From NCBI GenBank assembly GCA_017883215.1, contig JADGOA010000040.1, positions 1-16,220 on the forward strand: a stretch of 16,220 nt of DNA. Reading direction: 5' to 3'. The notes beneath the pieces are model-generated. The model was not told the DNA's origin. It saw only the letters and a list, made by a program, of their open reading frames with translations, and ran no database searches. The position numbers and the translations under genes are program-made. This document shows, piece after piece, positions 5,636-12,726 of the stretch. The stretch comes from Thermoanaerobaculia bacterium. GTDB taxonomy: Bacteria > Acidobacteriota > Thermoanaerobaculia > Gp7-AA8. How positions within the stretch are numbered: the first letter of the stretch is position 1; every line of letters starts with the position of its first letter.

Positions 5636-7552
5636 ATGGCCAAGATCATCGGCATCGACCTCGGAACGACCAACTCGGTCGTCTCGATCATGGAGGGGAA
5701 CGAGCCGAAAGTCATCGTCAACGCCGAGGGGAGCCGTCTGACCCCTTCCGTGGTCGGCTTCGCGAAAAACGGCGAGCGTCTCGTCGGTCAGGTGGCGAAG
5801 CGCCAGGCAATCACCAATCCCGAGAACACCGTCTTCTCGATCAAGCGGTTCATGGGTCGGAAGTTCGACGAAGTGAACGAAGAGATGAAGATGGTCCCGT
5901 ACAAGGTCGCGCGAGCGTCCAACGGCGACGTCCGAATCGACGTGCAGGGGAAGCTGTACTCGCCCCCTGAGATCTCCGCGATGATCCTTCAGAAGCTGAA
6001 GCAGGCGGCCGAAGACTATCTGGGCGAAAAAGTGGACCGCGCCGTCATCACCGTGCCGGCGTATTTCAACGACTCCCAGCGCCAGGCTACCAAGGATGCC
6101 GGGGAGATCGCCGGCCTGAAGGTGGAGCGCCTCGTCAACGAGCCGACGGCGGCCGCGCTCGCGTACGGCCTCGACCGGAAGAAAGACGAGACCATCGCCG
6201 TGTACGACTTCGGCGGCGGGACGTTCGACATCTCCGTCCTGGAAGTGGGTGAGGGCGTGGTGGAAGTGAAGTCGACCAACGGCGACACGCACCTGGGCGG
6301 AGACAACATCGATCAACGACTCATCGACTGGATCGCCGACGAGTTCCGGAAGGACCAGGGCATCGATCTGTCCAAGGACAAGATGGCTCTGCAGCGCCTG
6401 AAGGAAGCGGCGGAGAAGGCGAAGATCGAGCTCTCGTCGACGATGACGACCGACATCAATCTCCCCTTCGTCACGGCGGACGCTTCCGGTCCGAAGCACC
6501 TCAACCTGCAGCTGACGCGGGCGAAGTTCGAACAGCTCGTCGGCGACATCCTCGAAAAGACGATGGGACCGTTGAAGCAGGCGCTTCAGGATGCGGGCAT
6601 GCAGCCGAAGGACATCGACGAAGTCGTGCTGGTCGGCGGCTCGACGCGCATCCCGATGGTGCAGCGCCTCGTGCAGGAGTTCTTCGGCAAAGAGCCGCAC
6701 AAAGGCGTGAATCCCGACGAGGTCGTGGCAGTGGGCGCGGCCGTGCAGGGCGGGGTTCTCGGCGGCGACGTCAAGGACGTGCTCCTGCTCGACGTGACTC
6801 CGCTGTCGCTCGGCATCGAGACTCTCGGCGGCGTCATGACGAAGCTGATCGAGCGCAACACGACCATCCCCACGCGGAAGTCGGAGACCTTCTCGACGGC
6901 CGCTGACAACCAGACCTCGGTTGAGATCAAGGTCTGCCAGGGCGAGCGCGAGATGGCAGCGGCGAACAAGCTGCTCGGCGCGTTCCACCTGATCGGACTT
7001 CCGCCCGCGCCCCGCGGCATGCCGCAGATCGAAGTCACATTCGACATCGACGCCAACGGCATCATGAACGTCTCGGCCAAGGACCTCGGGACCGGCAAAG
7101 AGCAGAAGATCACCATCACCAGCTCTTCCGGCCTGTCGAAGGACGACGTCGAGCGCCTGGTCAAGGACGCGGAATCGCACGCCGCTGAAGACAAGCAGCG
7201 GCGCGAGGAGATCGAAGCGAAGAACCAGCTCGACTCGCTCGTCTATCAGGTCGAGAAGATGCTCAGCGAGAATCGCGAGAAACTCGCCGGAGGAGACGTC
7301 GCGGGCCTGGAAAGCGCCATCACGGAGGGTCGCAAGGCGATGGAGCAGGGTGGAATCGACAACCTGCGCCGCGCCACCGAGAACCTGACCAAGGCCTCGC
7401 ACAAGCTCGCGGAGGTCATGTACCAGCAGACCGGCGCGAACGCCGGAGCAGGCGCGGGTCCAGGATCGCAGTCCGGTCCGGCTGGCGGCGAGAGCGGCTC
7501 GTCCAAGGACGACGTCATCGATGCCGAAGTCGTCGACGAAGAGAAGCGGTAA
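5636..7552 (+). CDS. dnaK: Molecular chaperone DnaK (Hsp70)
   Basis: 638 residues, the usual length. The start at 5636 follows agaaggagaaggg and gives the invariant MAKIIGIDLGTTNS. The frame is open further upstream to 5405 but that part has no Hsp70 similarity. The ATPase domain has DLGTTNS (8-14), VPAYFNDSQRQATKDAG, VYDFGGGTFDIS (about 188-199) and VVLVGGSTRIPMVQ (about 330-343). The linker VLLLDVTPLSLGIE (about 382-395) leads into the substrate-binding domain, then a helical lid. A Gly/Ala/Ser-rich tail ends in DDVIDAEVVDEEKR. It refolds and protects cytoplasmic proteins together with DnaJ and GrpE, which are not in this window. The next gene is an HspR-type regulator. Confidence 0.98.
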   Translation: MAKIIGIDLGTTNSVVSIMEGNEPKVIVNAEGSRLTPSVVGFAKNGERLVGQVAKRQAITNPENTVFSIKRFMGRKFDEVNEEMKMVPYKVARASNGDVRIDVQGKLYSPPEISAMILQKLKQAAEDYLGEKVDRAVITVPAYFNDSQRQATKDAGEIAGLKVERLVNEPTAAALAYGLDRKKDETIAVYDFGGGTFDISVLEVGEGVVEVKSTNGDTHLGGDNIDQRLIDWIADEFRKDQGIDLSKDKMALQRLKEAAEKAKIELSSTMTTDINLPFVTADASGPKHLNLQLTRAKFEQLVGDILEKTMGPLKQALQDAGMQPKDIDEVVLVGGSTRIPMVQRLVQEFFGKEPHKGVNPDEVVAVGAAVQGGVLGGDVKDVLLLDVTPLSLGIETLGGVMTKLIERNTTIPTRKSETFSTAADNQTSVEIKVCQGEREMAAANKLLGAFHLIGLPPAPRGMPQIEVTFDIDANGIMNVSAKDLGTGKEQKITITSSSGLSKDDVERLVKDAESHAAEDKQRREEIEAKNQLDSLVYQVEKMLSENREKLAGGDVAGLESAITEGRKAMEQGGIDNLRRATENLTKASHKLAEVMYQQTGANAGAGAGPGSQSGPAGGESGSSKDDVIDAEVVDEEKR

Positions 7553-7563
7553 TGATTCGAACT

Positions 7564-7588
7564 GGAGGGCGGCCCTGGGCCGCCCTCC
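7564..7588 (+). terminator. Hairpin after dnaK
   Basis: ggagggcggcc (7564-7574), loop ctg, ggccgccctcc (7578-7588) form a perfect 11-bp GC stem 12 nt after the dnaK stop. There is no T tract, so it is either a transcript-stabilising 3' hairpin or a terminator aided by Rho. Read-through into hspR is therefore possible. Confidence 0.6.
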
Positions 7589-7590
7589 GA

Positions 7591-7657
7591 GTGATCAGCG
7601 ACTAGTGATCAGTGATCAGTGGATTCAGGCGGCACTGATCACTGATTACTGATCACT
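7591..7657. repeat. 7-bp unit array gtgatca with inverted copy actgatc
   Basis: Units gtgatca, gcgacta, gtgatca, gtgatca are in exact 7-bp register at 7591-7618. The inverted units actgatc, actgatt, actgatc are at 7634-7654. The arms pair around about 15 nt. The array occupies most of the dnaK-hspR spacer and contains many overlapping gatc sites. Confidence 0.75.
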
Positions 7658-7662
7658 CCGTC

Positions 7663-7668
7663 TACACT
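7663..7668 (+). promoter_or_regulatory. -10-like TACACT before hspR
   Basis: TACACT at 7663-7668 is ten nucleotides before the ATG at 7679. A ggag ribosome-binding element lies in between. It could give a very short leader, separate from transcription coming from dnaK. Confidence 0.3.
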
Positions 7669-7678
7669 GGAGAAACGA

Positions 7679-8053
7679 ATGACACGCCGCAGAGCCGACG
7701 GATACGTGATGATCTCGATCATCTCGGAGCGATACAACATCCATCCGCAGACGCTGCGCCTGTACGAGCGCGAGGGACTGATCAAGCCTGCTCGAACTTC
7801 CGGCAACACCCGCTTGTACGGAGAGGACGAGATCAAGAAACTCGAGATGATCCTCACCTTGACGCGCGACCTCGGTGTCAATCTCGCGGGAGTCGAGGTC
7901 GTGCTGCACTTTCAGCGGATGATGGCCGACGCCGACATGGAGTTCGACCGCCTGCTCACCTTCATCCGCCAGACGCTTCTCGACAAGCGTCACGGGATCG
8001 AGCGCACCAACGCTCTCGTCAGAGCGCCGGGAAGGCACGTGACGAGAAGGTAG
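7679..8053 (+). CDS. hspR: HspR-type MerR-family heat-shock regulator
   Basis: 124 residues. ATG at 7679 follows ggag at good spacing. Residues about 10-75 form a MerR-type winged helix-turn-helix with the features of HspR: YVMISIISERYNIHPQTLRL, YEREGLIKPARTSGNTRLY, then a helix and LTRDLGVNLAGVEVVL. The sequence GVNLAG is the signature that distinguishes HspR from other MerR proteins. HspR represses dnaK operons and uses DnaK as co-repressor in actinobacteria. Its place right after dnaK supports the same circuit here. The C-terminus is basic. GrpE and DnaJ are not between the two genes, unlike the actinobacterial operon. Confidence 0.88.
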   Translation: MTRRRADGYVMISIISERYNIHPQTLRLYEREGLIKPARTSGNTRLYGEDEIKKLEMILTLTRDLGVNLAGVEVVLHFQRMMADADMEFDRLLTFIRQTLLDKRHGIERTNALVRAPGRHVTRR

Positions 8054-8060
8054 TCATGCG

Positions 8061-8209
8061 TGTCATCCCGAGCCGGTCAACGGCGCGTGCGCCGCTGGAG
8101 CGAAAGTGACACTGTCATTCCGAGCCTGGGCACAGCGCTGCGCGCAGCTGACGGTGGAAGAAACCTCATAAATACAGGAGGTTTCTTAGAAGATGAGCGA
8201 GGGATGACA
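8061..8209. repeat. Inverted-repeat-bounded element (tgtcatccc ... gggatgaca) with internal hairpin
   Basis: tgtcatccc at 8061-8069 and gggatgaca at 8201-8209 are perfect inverted copies. A second left end, tgtcattccgagcc, is at 8113-8126, repeating tgtcatcccgagcc of 8061-8074 with one change, so the element looks duplicated at one end. Inside are ggcgcgtgcgcc (8082-8093) and aagaaacctc (8158-8167) paired perfectly with gaggtttctt (8178-8187). There is no open reading frame of note. From memory, sequences beginning tgtcattccgagc are dispersed in Acidobacteriota and Bacteroidota genomes; this is unverified. It opens the gene-free stretch 8054-8482. Confidence 0.6.
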
Positions 8210-8234
8210 CCTGCGCGGTCACGGCCAAACTCCA

Positions 8235-8322
8235 GGGCACGGCTGCGCCGTGCCGAACTCTCGTGGGTGGGGGGGTAACGAGCCGCCCGCCCACCAGGAT
8301 TCGGCACGGCGCAGCCGTGCCC
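8235..8322. repeat. Long hairpin between convergent genes; probable bidirectional terminator
   Basis: The 23-bp arms 8235-8257 and 8300-8322 are perfect inverted copies (ggcacggctgcgccgtgcc core, itself nearly palindromic). An inner stem gtgggtggg/cccgcccac (one mismatch) extends it. It lies between hspR (plus) and the STAS gene (minus). The remaining 8323-8440 shows nothing I can name. Confidence 0.75.
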
Positions 8323-8440
8323 TACGGGATCTTCCATTGCATCTTCAGAGCAGAGGGTGACAGCGGCAGCGCCGCTCGTCGGGAGTTTGGCTGCGGCTCT
8401 GGCGACGATCCGCCAGGGCGAGAGAGAGGATGGGTTTGAT

Positions 8441-8475
8441 GCCGGGCGTGAAGTGCAGCGTCTACGCCGCCCGGC
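8441..8475 (-). terminator. Hairpin after the STAS gene
   Basis: gccgggcg (8441-8448) pairs with cgcccggc (8468-8475), eight nucleotides beyond the STAS stop codon on the minus strand. The stem is strong but there is no T tract, so termination is plausible and not certain. Confidence 0.5.
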
Positions 8476-8482
8476 GAACGAT

Positions 8483-8824
8483 TTACGCGTCGAACGCGCT
8501 CAACGCTTCATGCTCCGTCTCGTACACCGAGAACATCGGCAGCAGATTCGTCAGCCGCAGGGTCTTGGTGACGCGGTCTTGCGGCTTGAGCAGGCGGAGG
8601 GATGCGCCCTGCCGCGTGGAGGCCTTCAGTGACTGCACGAGCTCGCCGAGTCCGTTGCTGTCGATGTAGTCCATGTCGGAGAGGTTGAGGAGGATCTTCT
8701 TGAAACCGGAGTCGAGCAGCTCACCGACGACAGCCGGCAGAACGGCATCGCCGACGCCGGCCGCGAGCCGTCCCTCGAAGTCGACGATGGCAACGTCTTT
8801 CGTTTTGCGGACCGAGATATTCAT
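8483..8824 (-). CDS. STAS-domain anti-sigma factor antagonist
   Basis: 113 residues from ATG at 8824. The whole protein is one STAS domain like SpoIIAA/RsbV: MNISVRKTKDVAIVDFEGRL, then KILLNLSDMDYIDSNGLGELVQ, with Ser56 in DSNGLG as the phosphorylation site. The C-terminal part is LRLLKPQDRVTKTLRLTNLLPMFSVYET. Unphosphorylated members bind an anti-sigma kinase and release a sigma factor. The kinase and phosphatase partners are not in this window. No Shine-Dalgarno sequence precedes the start. An extended -10 element is eight nucleotides upstream, so translation may be leaderless. The gene is isolated and divergent from rsmE. Confidence 0.92.
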   Translation of the reverse strand: MNISVRKTKDVAIVDFEGRLAAGVGDAVLPAVVGELLDSGFKKILLNLSDMDYIDSNGLGELVQSLKASTRQGASLRLLKPQDRVTKTLRLTNLLPMFSVYETEHEALSAFDA

Positions 8825-8832
8825 GCGGGCGG

Positions 8833-8841
8833 ATCATACCA
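8833..8841 (-). promoter_or_regulatory. Extended -10 element for a nearly leaderless STAS transcript
   Basis: On the minus strand TGGTATGAT (8841-8833) has the TGn extension plus TATGAT. It ends eight nucleotides before the ATG at 8824. Extended -10 promoters do not need a good -35, and none is visible. Confidence 0.5.
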
Positions 8842-8867
8842 GTGCGAGGCTGGGCTCGTTGATTGGG

Positions 8868-8950
8868 TCACGAGGTTGCGAGGTCACGAGGTTGCGAGGT
8901 GGTGGTCATCCACATCTTCGCAAAGTGAAACCTCGCGACCTCGCGACCCC
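8868..8950. repeat. 8-bp unit array tcacgagg/ttgcgagg with inverted copy cctcgcga
   Basis: tcacgagg, ttgcgagg, tcacgagg, ttgcgagg are in exact 8-bp register at 8868-8899. The inverted units cctcgcga and cctcgcga, then cccc, are at 8931-8950. The pair forms a hairpin with about 31 nt in the loop. It lies between the divergent STAS gene and rsmE, so it is a 5' and not a 3' location for both. Confidence 0.75.
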
Positions 8951-8991
8951 AACATTGATCATTCGACGCGGGCGCGTCACGATGGGCCAGC

Positions 8992-9699
8992 TTGAACCTC
9001 GTTCTCCTCTTCCCTGACGACTTCGTCGAAGACAACCGCGTCGTTCTGCGCGGCCGGCGCCGCGAGCACATCGCACAGGTGCATCGGGCCGGGGCAGGCG
9101 ACTCGCTGGTCGTCGGCCTCATCGATGGAAAGGCCGGCTCCGGCACGATTACGCGGCTCACACCTGACGAAGTGGAGCTCGTGGTGTCGCTCGATGGCGA
9201 GCCGCCGCCGGCGCTGCCGGTGACTCTGGTCGTCGCTCTGCCGCGGCCGAAGGTGTTGAATCGCATCGTGGCCGGCGCGACTTCGCTCGGGGTCAAGAAG
9301 ATCTTCCTCGTCAACTCATGGCGAGTCGAAAAGAGCTACTGGAAGAGTCCGCGGCTATCCGTGGAGAACCTCCGCGAACAGGCTACTGCCGGTCTCGAGC
9401 AGGCGCGTGACACCGTCATGCCGAAGATCGAGCTCCGCCGGCTGTTCCGCCCGTTCGTCGAGGAGGAGCTGCCTGGCATCGCCGCCGGGACGACGGCGCT
9501 CGTGGCGCACCCGCGAGCGGCAGCCGAGTGCCCGCGCGATCTCGAGGGCGCGATCACCCTCGCCATCGGTCCCGAAGGCGGCTTCATCGACCCCGAGATC
9601 GCCTCACTCGAGCGCGCCGGATTCCGCGCCGTCTCGCTGGGACCACGCATACTCCGCGTCGAGACCGCAGTCGCGGCGCTCATCGCGCGGCTGGTGTGA
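8992..9699 (+). CDS. rsmE: 16S rRNA (uracil(1498)-N3)-methyltransferase RsmE
   Basis: 235 residues. TTG at 8992 is taken as start because it gives the usual N-terminus (MNLVLLFPDDF) and no in-frame ATG is nearby. The ribosome-binding site is weak. The N-terminal PUA-like part has RREHIAQVHRAGAGDSLVVG. The C-terminal SPOUT domain has VVALPRPKVLNRIVAGATSL, WRVEKSYWKSPRL, AIGPEGGFIDPE (IGPEGGF at 192-198) and LGPRILRVETA (216-226), the knot that binds S-adenosylmethionine. It methylates U1498 of 16S rRNA. It stands alone here. Length and motifs are complete. Confidence 0.95.
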   Translation: MNLVLLFPDDFVEDNRVVLRGRRREHIAQVHRAGAGDSLVVGLIDGKAGSGTITRLTPDEVELVVSLDGEPPPALPVTLVVALPRPKVLNRIVAGATSLGVKKIFLVNSWRVEKSYWKSPRLSVENLREQATAGLEQARDTVMPKIELRRLFRPFVEEELPGIAAGTTALVAHPRAAAECPRDLEGAITLAIGPEGGFIDPEIASLERAGFRAVSLGPRILRVETAVAALIARLV

Positions 9700-9705
9700 C
9701 AGACA

Positions 9706-9838
9706 GGTCGCGAGGTTTCGAGGTCACGAGGTCGGCTGATAACCAGGTGGCCGGGTCACCTGGGGACTGACGCCGCTCGTTGCACATGAACCTCGTGACC
9801 TCGTGACCTCGAAACCCCGCGACCCGGTGACCCGCCAC
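9706..9838. repeat. 8-bp unit arrays (ggtcgcga type) with inverted copy, after rsmE
   Basis: The left half keeps ggt at 8-bp steps: ggtcgcga, ggtttcga, ggtcacga, ggtcggct, gataacca, ggtggccg, ggtcacct (9706-9761). The right half reads cctcgtga, cctcgtga, cctcgaaa, ccccgcga, cccggtga, cccgccac (9791-9838). Arms 9706-9732 and 9798-9824 pair over 27 bp with one mismatch. It starts seven nucleotides after the rsmE stop. It shares words with 918-973 (ccgggtca) and with 8868-8950 and 14185-14216 (cgaggt). Confidence 0.8.
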
Positions 9839-9905
9839 GCCCCATCATCCTGGCTCCGATCTCGCAACCTGTTCGTTGTAGTCAATCTGATCGGGAGGGT
9901 GGTCC

Positions 9906-10718
9906 TTGAAATCAATTTCGGCGGTGCTCGTGCAGGCAGTCCTGGTGGCGGTTCTCGCCCTGTCAGCCGGGCGCGCGGAGGCATCAGCGGTCGAGAAGCA
10001 AACGAACAGATCCACGGACGTCGCCTCGCACGCGGCCTCGGCGTCGAAGAAAATCCAACGAGACGCGTCAGCTCCGTTGGCGATATCCACAGCCGATTCG
10101 AAAACCGCCGACACGGAGACAGCGGGCGAGGAAAGCGGCACTCCGGGGCCGTGTCATTGGTGGCAGTTCCGGCGATGCGAAAAGCCCCGCGCCGACACGC
10201 TTCCGCCGGACGCGCCGAAGGACGGGCCGGTCATCACAGTCGATGTGTCGACGCACACCGCTTATCTCTTTCAGGGCGGCGAGCTCGTCGCGAAATCGCC
10301 GGCTGCCACAGGCAGTGAAAAGCTGCTGAAGAAGGGGATGCGAGTGTGGCTCTTCCATACGCCGGAGGGCCATCTGCGAGTGCTGCGGAAGATCGTCGAC
10401 CCGGTCTGGACGAAGCCTGACTGGGCCTTCATCGAAAACGGTGATCGCGTTCCGCCGCCCGATTCGCCGAAGCGTCAGGTGAGGGGTCACCTCGGGAGAT
10501 ACGCGCTCGACCTCGGCGACGGCATCCTGATCCATGGCACCGATGATCCGAGCTCGATCGGCAAGCCGGTCTCGCACGGCTGCATCCGGCTTCCGGAGGA
10601 GATGCTCGAGACGGTGTACAAGGCGGCGAAGGTCGGGACCGACGTCTACATCTTCGAGAGCGACGTGCCGCAACAGGCATCCGCCCCCGAGCACCATAGC
10701 GATCTCGATTACCACTAG
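9906..10718 (+). CDS. Exported L,D-transpeptidase (YkuD family)
   Basis: 270 residues. The TTG start at 9906 is supported by gggagg seven nucleotides upstream and gives a signal peptide (MKSISAVLVQAVLVAVLALSAGRAEA, cleavage near residue 26). A low-complexity Ser/Ala/Thr-rich linker follows to about residue 80. The catalytic domain covers about 108-252: VITVDVSTHTAYLF at its start, IHGTDDPSSIG with His210, and the active-site motif SHGCIRL with Cys226 and Arg228. Such enzymes form 3-3 cross-links in peptidoglycan or attach proteins to it, acting in the periplasm. Two other Cys (83 and 91) lie in the linker region and could form a disulphide. The gene is monocistronic and ends 10 nt before a repeat array. 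Confidence 0.92.
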   Translation: MKSISAVLVQAVLVAVLALSAGRAEASAVEKQTNRSTDVASHAASASKKIQRDASAPLAISTADSKTADTETAGEESGTPGPCHWWQFRRCEKPRADTLPPDAPKDGPVITVDVSTHTAYLFQGGELVAKSPAATGSEKLLKKGMRVWLFHTPEGHLRVLRKIVDPVWTKPDWAFIENGDRVPPPDSPKRQVRGHLGRYALDLGDGILIHGTDDPSSIGKPVSHGCIRLPEEMLETVYKAAKVGTDVYIFESDVPQQASAPEHHSDLDYH

Positions 10719-10728
10719 CCCACTCCGG

Positions 10729-10791
10729 CATGGGGCATGGGGCATGGGGCATGGGTGAGGACTCGCGCACCCATGCCCCATGCTTCATGCC
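10729..10791. repeat. 7-bp unit array catgggg with inverted copy cccatgc
   Basis: catgggg occurs three times followed by catgggt in exact 7-bp register (10729-10756). The inverted units cccatgc, cccatgc, ttcatgc are at 10770-10790. The arms 10734-10756 and 10769-10791 pair over 23 bp with two mismatches around a 12-nt loop. It begins 10 nt after the transpeptidase stop, a terminator position. Confidence 0.8.
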
Positions 10792-10841
10792 CGTCGCTGC
10801 TCAGCACTCGCTAATCACCGCCAAATGCTTGACGCCGCCAT

Positions 10842-10866
10842 TAGAATGCCGCCCGTTCGAAAGGAG
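10842..10866 (+). promoter_or_regulatory. -10-like TAGAAT and ribosome-binding site of the acyl-CoA dehydrogenase gene
   Basis: TAGAAT at 10842-10847 followed by gccg resembles the motif before the protease gene at 14301. A TTGACG at 10829 is too close to serve as its -35. aaggag at 10861-10866 is a good ribosome-binding site for the ATG at 10872. Confidence 0.35.
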
Positions 10867-10871
10867 CGTGC

Positions 10872-11756
10872 ATGGCAACGATCAAGAAGGTCGGAGTCCT
10901 CGGCTGTGGCCTGATGGGCTCGGGCATCGCGCAGATTTGTGCTCAGGCGGGTTATGACACCGTCGTCCGCGAGGTCGAGCAGAAGTACATCGACAAGGGG
11001 CTCGGCGGCATCGACAAGAGCCTCGGGAAGTTCGTGGAGAAGGGGAAGCTCGCCGCTGCCGACAAGGACGCTGCGATGGGACGGCTGCAGGGGACGACAT
11101 CCCTCGATGACCTGGCCGACTGCGACATCGTCATCGAAGCGATCATCGAGAACGCTCAGCTGAAAAAAGAGACGTATGCCGAGCTCGATCGCATCGTGAA
11201 GAAGGATGCCATCTTCGCTTCGAACACGTCGTCGCTGACCATCACGGAGCTGTCGATGGCCACGGCGCGGCCGAAGCAGTTCGCCGGCCTGCATTTCTTC
11301 AATCCCGTTCCGCTGATGAAGCTCGTGGAGGTCGTGAGAACGATTCTGACGAGCGATGAGACCTTCGATACTGCTTTCGCGTTCGCGAAGAGCGTCGGCA
11401 AGGATCCGGTCTCGTGCCGCGACAATTCCGGCTTCATCGTCAACCGGCTGCTGGTCCCGTACATCCTCGACGCCATCCGCGGCTTCGAGGAGGGAATCGG
11501 ATCGATTGCCGACATCGACAAGGCCATGATGCTGGGCTGCGGCTATCCGATGGGGCCGTTCACGCTCCTCGATTTCGTCGGGCTCGACACGACCTACTAC
11601 ATCACGAAGGTGATGTACGACGAGTACCAGGAGAAGCGTTTCGCCGCGCCGCCGCTGCTCCGCAAGATGGTTCTCGCCGGCCGCTTCGGCCGGAAGAGCG
11701 GAGCCGGTTTCTACGATTACGCCGGCGAGAAGCCGGTGCCGTTCGATCAGAAATAG
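10872..11756 (+). CDS. hbd: 3-hydroxyacyl-CoA (3-hydroxybutyryl-CoA) dehydrogenase
   Basis: 294 residues, close to the usual length of stand-alone enzymes. The N-terminal Rossmann fold has VGVLGCGLMGSGIAQ with GxGxxG (11-16). Catalytic features are SNTSS (117-121), His141 in LHFFNPVPLMKLVEVV and its partner Glu153, then DNSGFIVNRLL (184-194). The C-terminal helical domain has GYPMGPFTLLDFVGLD and the closing GRFGRKSGAGFYDY. It oxidises (S)-3-hydroxyacyl-CoA to 3-oxoacyl-CoA with NAD(P), in butanoyl-CoA metabolism or beta-oxidation. The hydratase 98 nt downstream on the same strand supplies its substrate, so co-transcription is likely. A strong ribosome-binding site (aaggag) sets the start. 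Chain-length preference cannot be read from the sequence. Confidence 0.93.
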   Translation: MATIKKVGVLGCGLMGSGIAQICAQAGYDTVVREVEQKYIDKGLGGIDKSLGKFVEKGKLAAADKDAAMGRLQGTTSLDDLADCDIVIEAIIENAQLKKETYAELDRIVKKDAIFASNTSSLTITELSMATARPKQFAGLHFFNPVPLMKLVEVVRTILTSDETFDTAFAFAKSVGKDPVSCRDNSGFIVNRLLVPYILDAIRGFEEGIGSIADIDKAMMLGCGYPMGPFTLLDFVGLDTTYYITKVMYDEYQEKRFAAPPLLRKMVLAGRFGRKSGAGFYDYAGEKPVPFDQK

Positions 11757-11761
11757 ACGTG

Positions 11762-11783
11762 GCGCAGGCACTCCTGCCTGCGC
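11762..11783. repeat. Dispersed hairpin, ctcc-loop member
   Basis: gcgcaggca (11762-11770) and tgcctgcgc (11775-11783) pair perfectly around ctcc, the complement of the ggag loop of the copy at 4593-4622. It starts six nucleotides after the dehydrogenase stop. Confidence 0.65.
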
Positions 11784-11815
11784 TGCACCGACCGATGTCT
11801 TTCGCAGAAAAAGGA

Positions 11816-11842
11816 GGCACAAACAGGAGTGTCTGTGCCACA
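11816..11842. repeat. Dispersed hairpin, ggag-loop family, copy 2
   Basis: ggcacaaaca (11816-11825) pairs with tgtctgtgcc (11830-11839) with one mismatch around ggag. The 20 bp 11823-11842 are identical to 4603-4622. Together with the ctcc-loop hairpin at 11762 it fills most of the spacer in front of the hydratase gene. Confidence 0.7.
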
Positions 11843-11854
11843 TGAGGTCAGAAG

Positions 11855-12646
<792 letters not shown>

Positions 12647-12651
12647 GTCGA

Positions 12652-12686
12652 GCAGACCGCGGTCTGCGGTCCGCGGTCTGCAGAGT
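12652..12686. repeat. 7-bp unit array gcggtct with inverted unit gcagacc
   Basis: gcagacc, gcggtct, gcggtcc, gcggtct run in 7-bp register at 12652-12679, then gcagagt. The arms gcagaccgcgg (12652-12662) and ccgcggtctgc (12671-12681) pair perfectly around 8 nt. It starts six nucleotides after the hydratase stop, so it may end that transcript. Confidence 0.75.
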
Positions 12687-12706
12687 GGTCACTTCCGCGA
12701 GCCTGT

Positions 12707-12712
12707 TAAACT
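12707..12712 (+). promoter_or_regulatory. -10-like TAAACT before the LeuA-like gene
   Basis: TAAACT at 12707-12712 is 14 nt before the ATG at 12727. No ribosome-binding site is seen in between. A very short leader would result. Confidence 0.3.
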
Positions 12713-12726
12713 CGCGCCCATACCGC

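Noticed and set aside
5615..7402. 595-codon open frame antisense to dnaK
   Set aside because: Dominated by Asp/Arg/His/Leu as expected for the complement of a GC-rich hsp70 gene; no independent signal or ribosome-binding site.
8323..8440. Small gene between the hairpin and the STAS gene
   Set aside because: Open frames there lack ribosome-binding sites and recognisable motifs and run into the STAS gene in antisense.
9706..9838. CRISPR array
   Set aside because: Units are 8 bp without spacers of constant length, and no cas genes are nearby.
10829..10834. TTGACG as -35 of the dehydrogenase gene
   Set aside because: Only 7 bp separate it from TAGAAT, and 17 bp downstream there is no -10-like hexamer.
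10815..11843. 342-codon open frame antisense to the dehydrogenase
   Set aside because: Composition and position show it is a shadow; its first residues come from the dispersed hairpin at 11816-11842.
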